From the NCBI GenBank assembly GCA_002291495.1, contig DBAE01000210.1:1-6965 (forward strand): a stretch of 6,965 bases of DNA. Direction: 5' to 3'. This DNA comes from Bacteriovoracaceae bacterium UBA1018. Its GTDB lineage: Bacteria > Bdellovibrionota > UBA1018. A model generated the notes under the pieces. That model saw nothing but the letters and a program-made list of their open reading frames with translations, was not told the origin of the DNA and did not search any database. Of this stretch, positions 1-6,391 are shown piece after piece. The first letter of the stretch is position 1. Every line of letters starts with the position of its first letter. The translations under genes were made by a program, and so were the position numbers.

Positions 1-116
1 CAGAGAAGAAAGTTTCTCGTTTCGAAGGTGACATCGACCTCCAAGGTATCGATGAAGCTGATCTCGAAGCTCAAGAAGAAGAAACTCCAGACGCTACTGA
101 AGAAACCAAGCAATAA
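1..116 (+). CDS. rpsB: 30S ribosomal protein S2, C-terminal tail (5' end outside window)
   Basis: An open frame enters from the left edge (first full codon at 3) and stops at TAA 114-116, giving 37 visible residues beginning EKKVSRFEGD and ending ATEETKQ. The last 20 or so residues are strongly acidic (many Glu and Asp), like the low-complexity acidic tails that S2 carries in many bacteria. None of the conserved S2 core or its signatures lie in the window, so the name rests on context: rpsB sits immediately upstream of tsf in nearly all bacteria, and the frame ends 38 bases before the tsf start. S2 is a component of the 30S subunit. Codon use (GAA, CTC, GCT, ATC) resembles that of tsf, as expected for a highly expressed gene. 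The alternative, an unrelated acidic protein, is unlikely here. Confidence 0.75.
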   Translation, partial: EKKVSRFEGDIDLQGIDEADLEAQEEETPDATEETKQ

Positions 117-117
117 C

Positions 118-141
118 TTAGAAATAATATTAGAAATAATA
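118..141 (+). repeat. Perfect 12-base tandem duplication in rpsB-tsf spacer
   Basis: TTAGAAATAATA occurs at 118-129 and again, identical and directly adjacent, at 130-141. It fills most of the spacer between the rpsB stop and the tsf ribosome binding site (AAGGAG at 142-147, 7 bases before the ATG). The second copy ends exactly where the Shine-Dalgarno begins. It could be a slippage product, or an AU-rich unstructured leader that keeps the tsf start accessible, as S1 protein favours. The role is inference. Confidence 0.85.
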
Positions 142-154
142 AAGGAGCCGAATC

Positions 155-784
155 ATGGAAATTTCAGCTGGCTTAGTAAAAGAGCTTCGTGAAAAAACCG
201 GCGCCGGAATGATGGACTGTAAGAAAGCTCTTGCAGAGACATCAGGTGACTTCGAAAAAGCAGTCGAATTCCTTCGTAAAAAAGGAATCGCTTCTGCTTC
301 TAAAAAAGCAGGCCGCGCAACTAAAGAAGGCGCAGTGACTTCATACATCCACGGTGAAGGCCGTGTTGGTGTTCTTCTTGAAGTGAACTGTGAAACCGAC
401 TTCGTTGCTCGTACCGAGCAATTCAGAGCATTCGTTAAAGACATTGCAATGCACATCGCAGCTGCAGGTCCACAATGGACAAACTCTGATGAAGTTCCAG
501 CCGACATCATCGCGAAAGAAAAAGAAATCGCTGTTGCTCAGATGCAAGCATCTGGAAAACCAGCAGCTGTTCTAGAAAAAATCGCAGAAGGCAAAATCAA
601 GAAGTTCTATGAAGATAACTGCTTGGTCAATCAAGTCTTCGTTAAGGATCCTAGCAAGACGATCGAACAACTCACTAAAGAGATGATCGCTACTCTTGGC
701 GAAAATATCGCGATCCGCAGATTTACTCGTTACGCATTGGGCGAAGGCAATAAAGCCGAAGCCGCTCAAGAAGGTAACGCTTAA
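155..784 (+). CDS. tsf: Translation elongation factor Ts (short form, 209 aa)
   Basis: EF-Ts is the cytosolic guanine-nucleotide exchange factor that releases GDP from EF-Tu so it can reload with GTP. The N-terminal UBA-like module (residues 1-55) carries the family signature LREKTGAGMMDCKKAL at 11-26. The exchange motif TDFVAR is at 81-86; Asp82 and Phe83 match the E. coli pair that intrudes near the EF-Tu Mg site. Residues from about 112 to 170 resemble the E. coli coiled-coil segment (QASGKPAAVLEKIAEGKIKKF), and GENIAIRR lies near 192-199. At 209 residues it is the compact form known from Thermus and many other bacteria, lacking one core subdomain of the 283-residue E. coli protein. The start is fixed by AAGGAG at 142-147, 7 bases upstream of the ATG. 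It follows rpsB, with which it is normally cotranscribed. Confidence 0.98.
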   Translation: MEISAGLVKELREKTGAGMMDCKKALAETSGDFEKAVEFLRKKGIASASKKAGRATKEGAVTSYIHGEGRVGVLLEVNCETDFVARTEQFRAFVKDIAMHIAAAGPQWTNSDEVPADIIAKEKEIAVAQMQASGKPAAVLEKIAEGKIKKFYEDNCLVNQVFVKDPSKTIEQLTKEMIATLGENIAIRRFTRYALGEGNKAEAAQEGNA

Positions 785-801
785 TTCTTTCAGCTAGGCT
801 C

Positions 802-830
802 AGAGTTTGGGCCACTGGCCTCAAACTTTT
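802..830 (+). terminator. Terminator-like hairpin downstream of tsf
   Basis: A stem forms between 804-813 (AGTTTGGGCC) and 817-827, with 821 bulged and a 3-base loop ACT (814-816). That gives ten pairs, extendable by G803-U828 and A802-U829. The 3' side runs into TTTT at 827-830, so the U-tract is short and partly inside the stem. It sits 18 bases after the tsf stop, where many bacteria partly end rpsB-tsf transcripts. It is most likely a weak or partial intrinsic terminator; with only four Us, readthrough is plausible. Free energy was not computed. Confidence 0.45.
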
Positions 831-859
831 GAGCAAATAGTCGCTCAAAAGATCGACTA
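827..859 (+). other. Two overlapping, mutually exclusive stem-loops in pyrH leader
   Basis: TTTTGAGC (827-834) is perfectly complementary to GCTCAAAA (843-850), an 8-bp stem with an 8-base loop. TAGTCG (838-843) is perfectly complementary to CGACTA (854-859), a 6-bp stem with a 10-base loop. The second stem uses the loop and base 843 of the first, so both cannot form fully together. The first also shares 827-829 with the terminator-like hairpin upstream. Such nesting resembles attenuator architecture, but no U-tract follows and no ligand or leader-peptide logic is visible, so the function is unknown. Confidence 0.4.
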
Positions 860-872
860 GGTACCAGAAAAA

Positions 873-903
873 GTGAGCCGGAGGGTAACCCCCTTCGGCT
901 TAC
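873..903 (+). promoter_or_regulatory. Strong 13-bp stem-loop in the pyrH 5' leader
   Basis: Bases 873-885 (GTGAGCCGGAGGG) pair with 891-903 across a 5-base loop (886-890). There are 13 consecutive pairs, eleven Watson-Crick and two G-U (875-901 and 881-895), and nine are G-C. No U-tract follows, so it is not a classical terminator. The 5' arm contains an SD-like GGAGGG (880-885) that would be buried in the stem. AAGTGAG (871-877) can alternatively pair with CTCACTT (911-917), which abuts the pyrH ribosome binding site (AGGA, 918-921). A role in pyrH mRNA stability or translation is inference. Confidence 0.5.
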
Positions 904-917
904 TCTCAACCTCACTT

Positions 918-1657
<740 letters not shown>

Positions 1658-1682
1658 TTTTATAACCTAGGAGACAAAAAGC

Positions 1683-2240
1683 ATGTCGAAAGAAATCGTA
1701 GACTCAATGGTTCAGAACATGGATAAGAGCTTACAAGCTCTCAAAGGCGAATTGGCTAAAGTAAGAACTGGCCGCGCTTCCACTGCACTTGTTGATACCG
1801 TTCACGTCGATTACTACGGATCAAATGTACCCCTCAATCAAGTCGCTAACGTCACTACTCCAGACGCGCGCTCTATCCAGATCTCTCCTTGGGAAGCTGG
1901 AATGCTTGGAGCTATCGAAAAAGCGATCTTAGCGGCCAATATCGGCCTCACTCCGCAAAACGACGGCAAAGTCGTCCGCATCAACGTTCCGCAAATGACT
2001 GAAGAGCGCCGCAAAGACATGGTTAAGCTCGTTAAGAAAATGGGCGAAGAAACCAAAGTCGCCATGAGAAATCATCGTCGCGACGGCAACGAAGAGATCA
2101 AAAAAGCTGAGAAAGCTAAGACGATCACTGAAGATGAAGCCAAGAAGACCATGGACCTCATCCAAAAGAAAACTGACGAAAAAACAGCTGAAGTGGATAA
2201 AGTGATCGTTGGTAAAGAAAAAGAGATCATGACGATCTAG
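1683..2240 (+). CDS. frr: Ribosome recycling factor
   Basis: With EF-G, RRF splits the post-termination 70S ribosome into subunits. The protein has 185 residues, the same as E. coli RRF. Domain I is the three-helix bundle formed by residues 1-30 and about 105-185; domain II is the beta/alpha insert at about 31-104. Conserved segments are KVRTGRAS at 26-33 in the hinge, the YYG segment at 44-46, ISPWE at 67-71, DGKVVRI at 94-100 and MTEERRK at 105-111. The RNHRRD segment at 129-134 puts Arg129 and Arg132 at the same numbers as functionally important arginines of the E. coli protein. The Lys/Glu-rich C-terminal helix (about 135-182) is typical. A clear AGGAG at 1669-1673 lies 9 bases before the ATG. 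The gap to pyrH is 25 bases, so cotranscription is likely. Confidence 0.98.
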   Translation: MSKEIVDSMVQNMDKSLQALKGELAKVRTGRASTALVDTVHVDYYGSNVPLNQVANVTTPDARSIQISPWEAGMLGAIEKAILAANIGLTPQNDGKVVRINVPQMTEERRKDMVKLVKKMGEETKVAMRNHRRDGNEEIKKAEKAKTITEDEAKKTMDLIQKKTDEKTAEVDKVIVGKEKEIMTI

Positions 2241-2267
2241 TCCTCTGACTGAGATCACAACTTTGAT

Positions 2268-3005
2268 ATGAGCCATCCGATCCGGATTCCTCAACATATT
2301 GCCATCATTATGGACGGAAACGGCCGGTGGGCGCAGAAACGCAGCCATCCGCGGGTTTTTGGCCATATTCGAGGCGCTTCTCGGATCAAAGAAATCGTTC
2401 TCGAAGCCAATCGCCTAGGCGTAAAAGCGCTTACGCTCTACGCGTTTTCTACTGAGAACTGGTCTCGTCCTGAGGGAGAGCTCAGTGTTTTGTGGAAACT
2501 TCTTAAAAAGTTTCTACAAAAGGAAGAACGCGAGCTTCATCAAAACAATGTCTGTTTAAGAGTCATTGGAGAAGTTGAACGCCTAGGGGGTGACGTACGC
2601 CAGGTTTTGGATCCAGTCGTTCAGAAACTCTCCCAAAACACAGGCCTTCAGCTTAACTTTGCAGTGTCCTATGGTTCACGACGAGAACTTGCCCGTGCTT
2701 GTGCCTTATTTGCTAAAGACTGCTTAGAAGGCAAACAAAAGCCCGAGGACATGAATGATGAACTCATGACCCGCTACCTCTGGACTTCGGGTCTTGGGAA
2801 ACTTTCAGACGTAGACCTCTTGATCCGCACCAGTGGCGAGTATCGCATTAGTAATTTTCTTCTCTGGCAAGCTGCTTACGCAGAGTTTATCTTTAGTGAT
2901 GTCTACTGGCCCGATTTTCGAGCTTCTCATTTGAAAGAAGCTATCGAACAATACTCTAAACGTGACCGCCGATTTGGCGGCATCGCAACTCAGGTGAGAG
3001 CATGA
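2268..3005 (+). CDS. uppS: (2Z,6E)-undecaprenyl diphosphate synthase
   Basis: This cis-prenyltransferase condenses farnesyl diphosphate with eight isopentenyl diphosphates to make C55 undecaprenyl diphosphate, the lipid carrier for peptidoglycan and O-antigen. Length is 245 residues (E. coli 253). Motifs are IIMDGNGRWA at 13-22 with the Mg-binding Asp16, FSTENWSRP at 60-68, and RTSGEYRISNFLLWQ at 187-201, where Arg187, Arg193 and Ser195 bind the IPP diphosphate. Glu206 is in the position of E. coli Glu213. YGSRREL at 135-141 has Ser137 where YGGR is usual, a mild substitution. The start is the only one that keeps the conserved N-terminus, since an in-frame stop lies at 2250-2252. The upstream SD is poor (GAGA at 2251-2254, 13 bases away), so initiation may depend on coupling to frr, 27 bases upstream. 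It overlaps cdsA by 4 bases. Confidence 0.98.
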   Translation: MSHPIRIPQHIAIIMDGNGRWAQKRSHPRVFGHIRGASRIKEIVLEANRLGVKALTLYAFSTENWSRPEGELSVLWKLLKKFLQKEERELHQNNVCLRVIGEVERLGGDVRQVLDPVVQKLSQNTGLQLNFAVSYGSRRELARACALFAKDCLEGKQKPEDMNDELMTRYLWTSGLGKLSDVDLLIRTSGEYRISNFLLWQAAYAEFIFSDVYWPDFRASHLKEAIEQYSKRDRRFGGIATQVRA

Positions 3006-3856
3006 ACACTACTGAAGTCCAAAGCAGTCCTGGCATGAGCATAGAACTTAAGAAGAGAATCCAAACTGGAGTTGCAGGAGTCGCAGTAGTTTTATTGCTA
3101 CTCATCTTTGGTGGCGGCTTAGGAGCGGCTCTCATTGCAGCTGTGATTTCTATCGGCATGATCTACGAATTTGCTGAAATCACCTTGAGCCTCCCGGATA
3201 AGAAAGAAAAGCGCGGCCTACTCATGGGCGTTGCTTGGCTTTTGACCTTCATCAATTACCTCACGCCTCGATCTGAGTATGAACTCTTGTTGATCATATT
3301 TTTGACGCTTTTTAGTTACTTCCTATTTACAGCCGACCGTCACGGAGACATTGCTTTGAAAACTCACTTTCAGGAGCTCATGTACTCAGTTTTTGGTTTG
3401 ATGTACTTGGCTTTTTTGCCCCTCTATTTAGTACTTATTCGTAAGTCACCCGGGGGTGTACACTGGGCGCTGTTATTTTTGTTTATCGTGTGGGCGGGCG
3501 ACACAGGAGCATATTTTGCAGGTAGGCGGTTCGGCCGAAGAAAGCTTTACGCCTATATCAGCCCCAAAAAGACAATTGAAGGAGCGATCGGTGGTTTATT
3601 AGCAGGGATCGTAATTACGATCCTCTATAAACTAATCTTTTTCCGTCAACTGTCTTGGTTCGCGGCAATTGCAGTCCCATTATTGATTGGGGTCGCAGCA
3701 CCTGTCGGAGATTTGGCGGAGAGTTTTCTTAAGCGAGCGTTTAATAAAAAAGATTCAGGCTCCATTTTACCGGGTCATGGCGGTTTTTTAGATCGCTTTG
3801 ATAGTGTAGTATTTAGTTTACCGGTTATGTACGCGTGTACGCGGATCTTAGGTTAA
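3002..3856 (+). CDS. cdsA: Phosphatidate cytidylyltransferase (CDP-diglyceride synthase)
   Basis: This integral inner-membrane enzyme converts phosphatidic acid and CTP to CDP-diacylglycerol, precursor of all major phospholipids. The 284 residues hold about eight hydrophobic segments (starting near 19, 39, 71, 93, 125, 152, 194 and 217). The C-terminal family signature at 241-267 is complete: Ser241, Lys244-Arg245, Lys250-Asp251, His259-Gly260-Gly261, Asp264-Arg265 and Asp267. Upstream conserved blocks are WAGDTGAY at 164-171 and SPKKTIEG at 187-194, with GDLAES at 236-241. The ATG at 3002 overlaps the uppS stop as ATGA, and AGGTGAG at 2992-2998 is a plausible SD, indicating translational coupling. 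A second in-frame ATG (residue 12, MSIELKKRI) would give a more typical N-terminus but has no evident SD. pyrH and cdsA are linked through CTP supply, though that does not by itself explain their clustering. Confidence 0.97.
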   Translation: MNTTEVQSSPGMSIELKKRIQTGVAGVAVVLLLLIFGGGLGAALIAAVISIGMIYEFAEITLSLPDKKEKRGLLMGVAWLLTFINYLTPRSEYELLLIIFLTLFSYFLFTADRHGDIALKTHFQELMYSVFGLMYLAFLPLYLVLIRKSPGGVHWALLFLFIVWAGDTGAYFAGRRFGRRKLYAYISPKKTIEGAIGGLLAGIVITILYKLIFFRQLSWFAAIAVPLLIGVAAPVGDLAESFLKRAFNKKDSGSILPGHGGFLDRFDSVVFSLPVMYACTRILG

Positions 3857-3859
3857 AAA

Positions 3860-3875
3860 CTAGAAGCATTTCTAG
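3860..3875 (+). repeat. Inverted repeat after cdsA
   Basis: CTAGAA (3860-3865) and TTCTAG (3870-3875) form a perfect 6-bp stem with loop GCAT, starting 4 bases after the cdsA stop. It is AT-rich and has no following U-tract. It is probably too weak to terminate; it could modestly affect coupling from cdsA to rseP, which shows the largest gap within the pyrH-to-transporter block. Confidence 0.4.
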
Positions 3876-3897
3876 ATTTAGCTCAATTGACAGATAC

Positions 3898-3901
3898 GGA
3901 G
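3898..3901 (+). promoter_or_regulatory. Shine-Dalgarno that selects the rseP TTG start at 3908
   Basis: GGAG at 3898-3901 lies 6 bases upstream of an in-frame TTG at 3908. The farther-upstream in-frame TTG at 3887 has no purine-rich SD within 5-12 bases (the preceding bases read TCTAGATTTAGCTCAA). This favours 3908 as the true start. Confidence 0.6.
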
Positions 3902-3907
3902 ATTCAT

Positions 3908-5548
3908 TTGCTCTCAATACTTGGATTCTTAGCGGTTCTTGCGCCTTTAGTTATTGTTCATGAGCTCGGACATTTTTTGTTCGCAAAACTCTTTAACGTC
4001 AAAGCCGAAGTTTTTTCGATCGGATTTGGTCCGCGCGTCTGGAGCAAAAAAATCGGAGAAACAGAATGGTGTGTGTCTGCCATCCCGCTCGGCGGCTACG
4101 TCAAACTCCTGGGCGAAGAACCCGATGCTAAGTTGTCACCTGAAGATCAGAAACGAGCACTTCAAAGACAAGAACCTTGGAAGCGTTTCTTCATTTTCGC
4201 AGGCGGCCCTCTCTTTAATTTCATTTGGGCAGTGATTGTGTTCATGGCCATTCTCTTGATTGGCGAACCCCAGATGGCTAGCGTCGTGGGACGAGTGATT
4301 GAAAACTCACCTGCAGAAAAAGTAGGCTTTCAAAGTGGTGATGAGATCGTTTCGATCGATGGCCAACCCGTCAAGCGCTTTGAAGAAGTCATTAACTTGG
4401 TCAGCGAAAAACCTTCACAAGAAATCACCGTCAAAGTAAATCGCGCTAACTTAAGTGGCGAAAAAAACCAACTCGATATCAAAGTCACTCCTTCACCTGA
4501 AGACGGCTATAGCATCTATGGTGAAGAAACCAGCGTAGGCATGATTGATGGTTTATTTCCGACCTCACGAGCGGCCACAGTGGGAGTTTCAAACCCAAAA
4601 TCCCCAGCTGGGATTGCTGGCTTTAAAACAGGCGACGAAATTAAGTCTGTCAATGATCGCGAAGTGAAAAACTGGGAAGAGCTCATGAAGCTCTATGCCT
4701 CTTTTGCACCAGGAACAGAACTGAAGATCAATGCTACACGAAAGGACGCAAATGCTCCGATCGTGGCTACATTCAAAAAACCTGCTCAAAGCAAAGGTTT
4801 AGGTGCTGACTTTGGTTTGCACTCTTCTGAACTTTTTGTCGATAAGACGGTCGAAAAAGCTCCGGCTGAAGCCGCTGGCCTTCGTGCTGGTGATCGACTG
4901 GTTGCAGTTGGATCAAAAGATGTCATTACCTTTTTTGAGTTAAAAGATGCGGTTCAAAAAGCTGGCGAAAAAGACGGCAAAGTCGAAGTCCGTTGGGAAC
5001 GAGACGGTCAGATCCAAAATGCAGTGATCACGCCTACCAGCACCAATACTCGTGATGCTGTTCTTAAAAAATCTACTCAGTTTACAATCGGAATTATTCC
5101 ACTTCTCAACTGGGCTGAACCGATCACGATCGTTGAGCGGATCTACAATCCATTTAAGCTCGTTTACAAAGCAACTGAGCGCATGGTTGTCTTTTCCTGG
5201 AGAAATCTAGTCTCTATGAAAAAAATGATTACCGGTGACGTGTCGGTTGCTGCCTTAGGTGGACCGATCTTGATTGGTAAAATCGCAGGCGAATCCCTAG
5301 CTCGCGGATTCATCGCTTTTTTAACTACGATGGGCATTTTGTCGGTAGGCCTTGGAGTGCTGAATATTCTTCCAGTTCCGGTACTCGATGGCGGTCACCT
5401 CCTCTTACTCGGCATTGAAGCGATCCGAGGAAAACCTCTGAGCATCAGACAAATGGAAATCATCCAGCAAGTGGGCCTCTCATTGATCCTTTTGCTCATG
5501 GTGGTTGTCATGCGAAACGATCTTGCTCGCTTGCCGATCTTCAATTAG
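3908..5548 (+). CDS. rseP: RseP-type site-2 zinc metalloprotease, three apparent PDZ domains
   Basis: RseP is an inner-membrane intramembrane protease; in E. coli it cleaves the anti-sigma factor RseA after DegS and clears remnant signal peptides. Using TTG 3908 the protein has 546 residues (553 from TTG 3887); no ATG or GTG start exists before the active site. TM1 (about 2-22) ends in HELGH at 18-22, the zinc site with catalytic Glu19. IPLGGYVKLLGE at 59-70 is the membrane-reentrant beta loop. GGPLFNF at 99-105 begins TM2. Periplasmic PDZ-like repeats show carboxylate-loop/GDE cores at 134-147, 232-245 and 318-331. The C-terminal membrane part has NILPVPVLDGGH at 486-497, with Asp494 the third zinc ligand, then TM4 (about 522-535). 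E. coli RseP has about 450 residues and two PDZ domains, so roughly 95 extra residues fit one extra PDZ. The substrate here is unknown. dxr is missing between cdsA and this gene. Confidence 0.96.
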   Translation: MLSILGFLAVLAPLVIVHELGHFLFAKLFNVKAEVFSIGFGPRVWSKKIGETEWCVSAIPLGGYVKLLGEEPDAKLSPEDQKRALQRQEPWKRFFIFAGGPLFNFIWAVIVFMAILLIGEPQMASVVGRVIENSPAEKVGFQSGDEIVSIDGQPVKRFEEVINLVSEKPSQEITVKVNRANLSGEKNQLDIKVTPSPEDGYSIYGEETSVGMIDGLFPTSRAATVGVSNPKSPAGIAGFKTGDEIKSVNDREVKNWEELMKLYASFAPGTELKINATRKDANAPIVATFKKPAQSKGLGADFGLHSSELFVDKTVEKAPAEAAGLRAGDRLVAVGSKDVITFFELKDAVQKAGEKDGKVEVRWERDGQIQNAVITPTSTNTRDAVLKKSTQFTIGIIPLLNWAEPITIVERIYNPFKLVYKATERMVVFSWRNLVSMKKMITGDVSVAALGGPILIGKIAGESLARGFIAFLTTMGILSVGLGVLNILPVPVLDGGHLLLLGIEAIRGKPLSIRQMEIIQQVGLSLILLLMVVVMRNDLARLPIFN

Positions 5549-5550
5549 GA
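5547..5550 (+). promoter_or_regulatory. tsaB ribosome binding site overlapping the rseP stop codon
   Basis: AGGA at 5547-5550 shares AG with the rseP TAG stop (5546-5548) and lies 8 bases before the tsaB ATG. A ribosome ending rseP would sit on this site, suggesting coupled translation. Confidence 0.6.
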
Positions 5551-5558
5551 CCTAGTGC

Positions 5559-6377
5559 ATGAAACTTCTAGCCTGGGACACCTCTTCCAAAGCCGGTGCT
5601 ATTGTCGCTTTGGAGTGGCAAGATCCTTCTAAGGAACGTTTCCGCCTCGTGAGCGAATGGGCGATTAACGTCGATGCGAATCATTCAGATCAATTGCTTT
5701 GGGGCATCCATCAAGTCTTAGAGTCAGCACGCTGGAAGATCGATGATATCGACGTTTTTGGTGTGGGTGTTGGGCCAGGAAGTTTCACTGGACTTAGAAT
5801 TGGTGTCACAACCGCACGCACTCTTGCTTCAACTCTCAGTAAACCCCTGATCGGTGTCTCGAGTCTTGCGGCTCTAGCAAGGCCTGCAGCGATGTGGCTC
5901 ACAGAACGGAATCAGCCCTGTTTGATTGTCGCCACCACCGACGCAAGTAAGGGAGAGCTTTTCTCGCTGTACGGTCTAGCTGGCTCAGTGAGAGACTGCG
6001 CCGTCTTAAGCGATGGGGATTTTCCTGGACTCTGGAAACGTGGAGTTGAAGAGGAAGTTCTTTCCCCGGATGACCTCATGAAGGTTCTTAAGAAAAAGCT
6101 TGTGGCTAAGCCTGAAATGAAATGGCTCGCCATCGGTGAAGGTCGCAAGCGTTATGCTGAGTCGTGGGACGAATTACCAAAAAAACAAGAGATGGAACCG
6201 CCCGTTCCTTTCACCGATCATGTGCAGGGCAGGTACCTCGGTCTTTTGTGCTGGGAAGCCTATCAAGCAGGTCTCACGCGCAATCCCATGGATGTTCATC
6301 CTCGATATGCTCGAGCGTCAGATGCTGAGCTCAAACTTAAAGCAGGACTTCTTCCCAAAGGTCCGAGTCGCAGTTAA
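5559..6377 (+). CDS. tsaB: tRNA threonylcarbamoyladenosine biosynthesis protein TsaB
   Basis: TsaB (formerly YeaZ) is the non-catalytic ASKHA-fold partner of TsaD; with TsaE and TsaC it installs t6A at position 37 of ANN-decoding tRNAs, in the cytosol. The N-terminal phosphate-1-type loop LLAWDTSSKAGAIVAL spans 3-18. The family's best block, GVGVGPGSFTGLRIG, is at 68-82, followed by GVSSLAALA at 99-107. HPRYARASDAE at 247-257 matches the usual TsaB C-terminus. The metal-binding HxxxH of TsaD is absent, separating it from that paralogue. At 272 residues it is longer than E. coli TsaB (231); extra length lies in the central region, around 140-215. The start gives the expected hydrophobic strand followed by DTSS, with AGGA at 5547-5550. 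The gap to rseP is only 10 bases. No sign of degradation. Confidence 0.93.
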   Translation: MKLLAWDTSSKAGAIVALEWQDPSKERFRLVSEWAINVDANHSDQLLWGIHQVLESARWKIDDIDVFGVGVGPGSFTGLRIGVTTARTLASTLSKPLIGVSSLAALARPAAMWLTERNQPCLIVATTDASKGELFSLYGLAGSVRDCAVLSDGDFPGLWKRGVEEEVLSPDDLMKVLKKKLVAKPEMKWLAIGEGRKRYAESWDELPKKQEMEPPVPFTDHVQGRYLGLLCWEAYQAGLTRNPMDVHPRYARASDAELKLKAGLLPKGPSRS

Positions 6378-6391
6378 GCTAGTACAACTGC

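Noticed and set aside
130..510. 126-codon minus-strand open frame opposite tsf
   Set aside because: Antisense shadow of tsf; no recognisable domain and it runs into the tsf leader.
1929..2366. 145-codon minus-strand open frame across frr and uppS
   Set aside because: It lies opposite two unmistakable genes, its protein is Phe/His-rich as expected of antisense to Lys/Glu-rich coding, and it has no family resemblance.
3887..3892. TTGACA, a perfect sigma70 -35 hexamer, just before rseP
   Set aside because: No acceptable -10 element lies 16-18 bases downstream (the sequence there is TGCTCTCA); the closest AT-rich match is 21 bases away. Treated as chance.
4679..4693. GAGCT...AGCTC inverted repeat inside rseP
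   Set aside because: A 5-bp stem inside coding sequence is expected by chance and shows no other signal.
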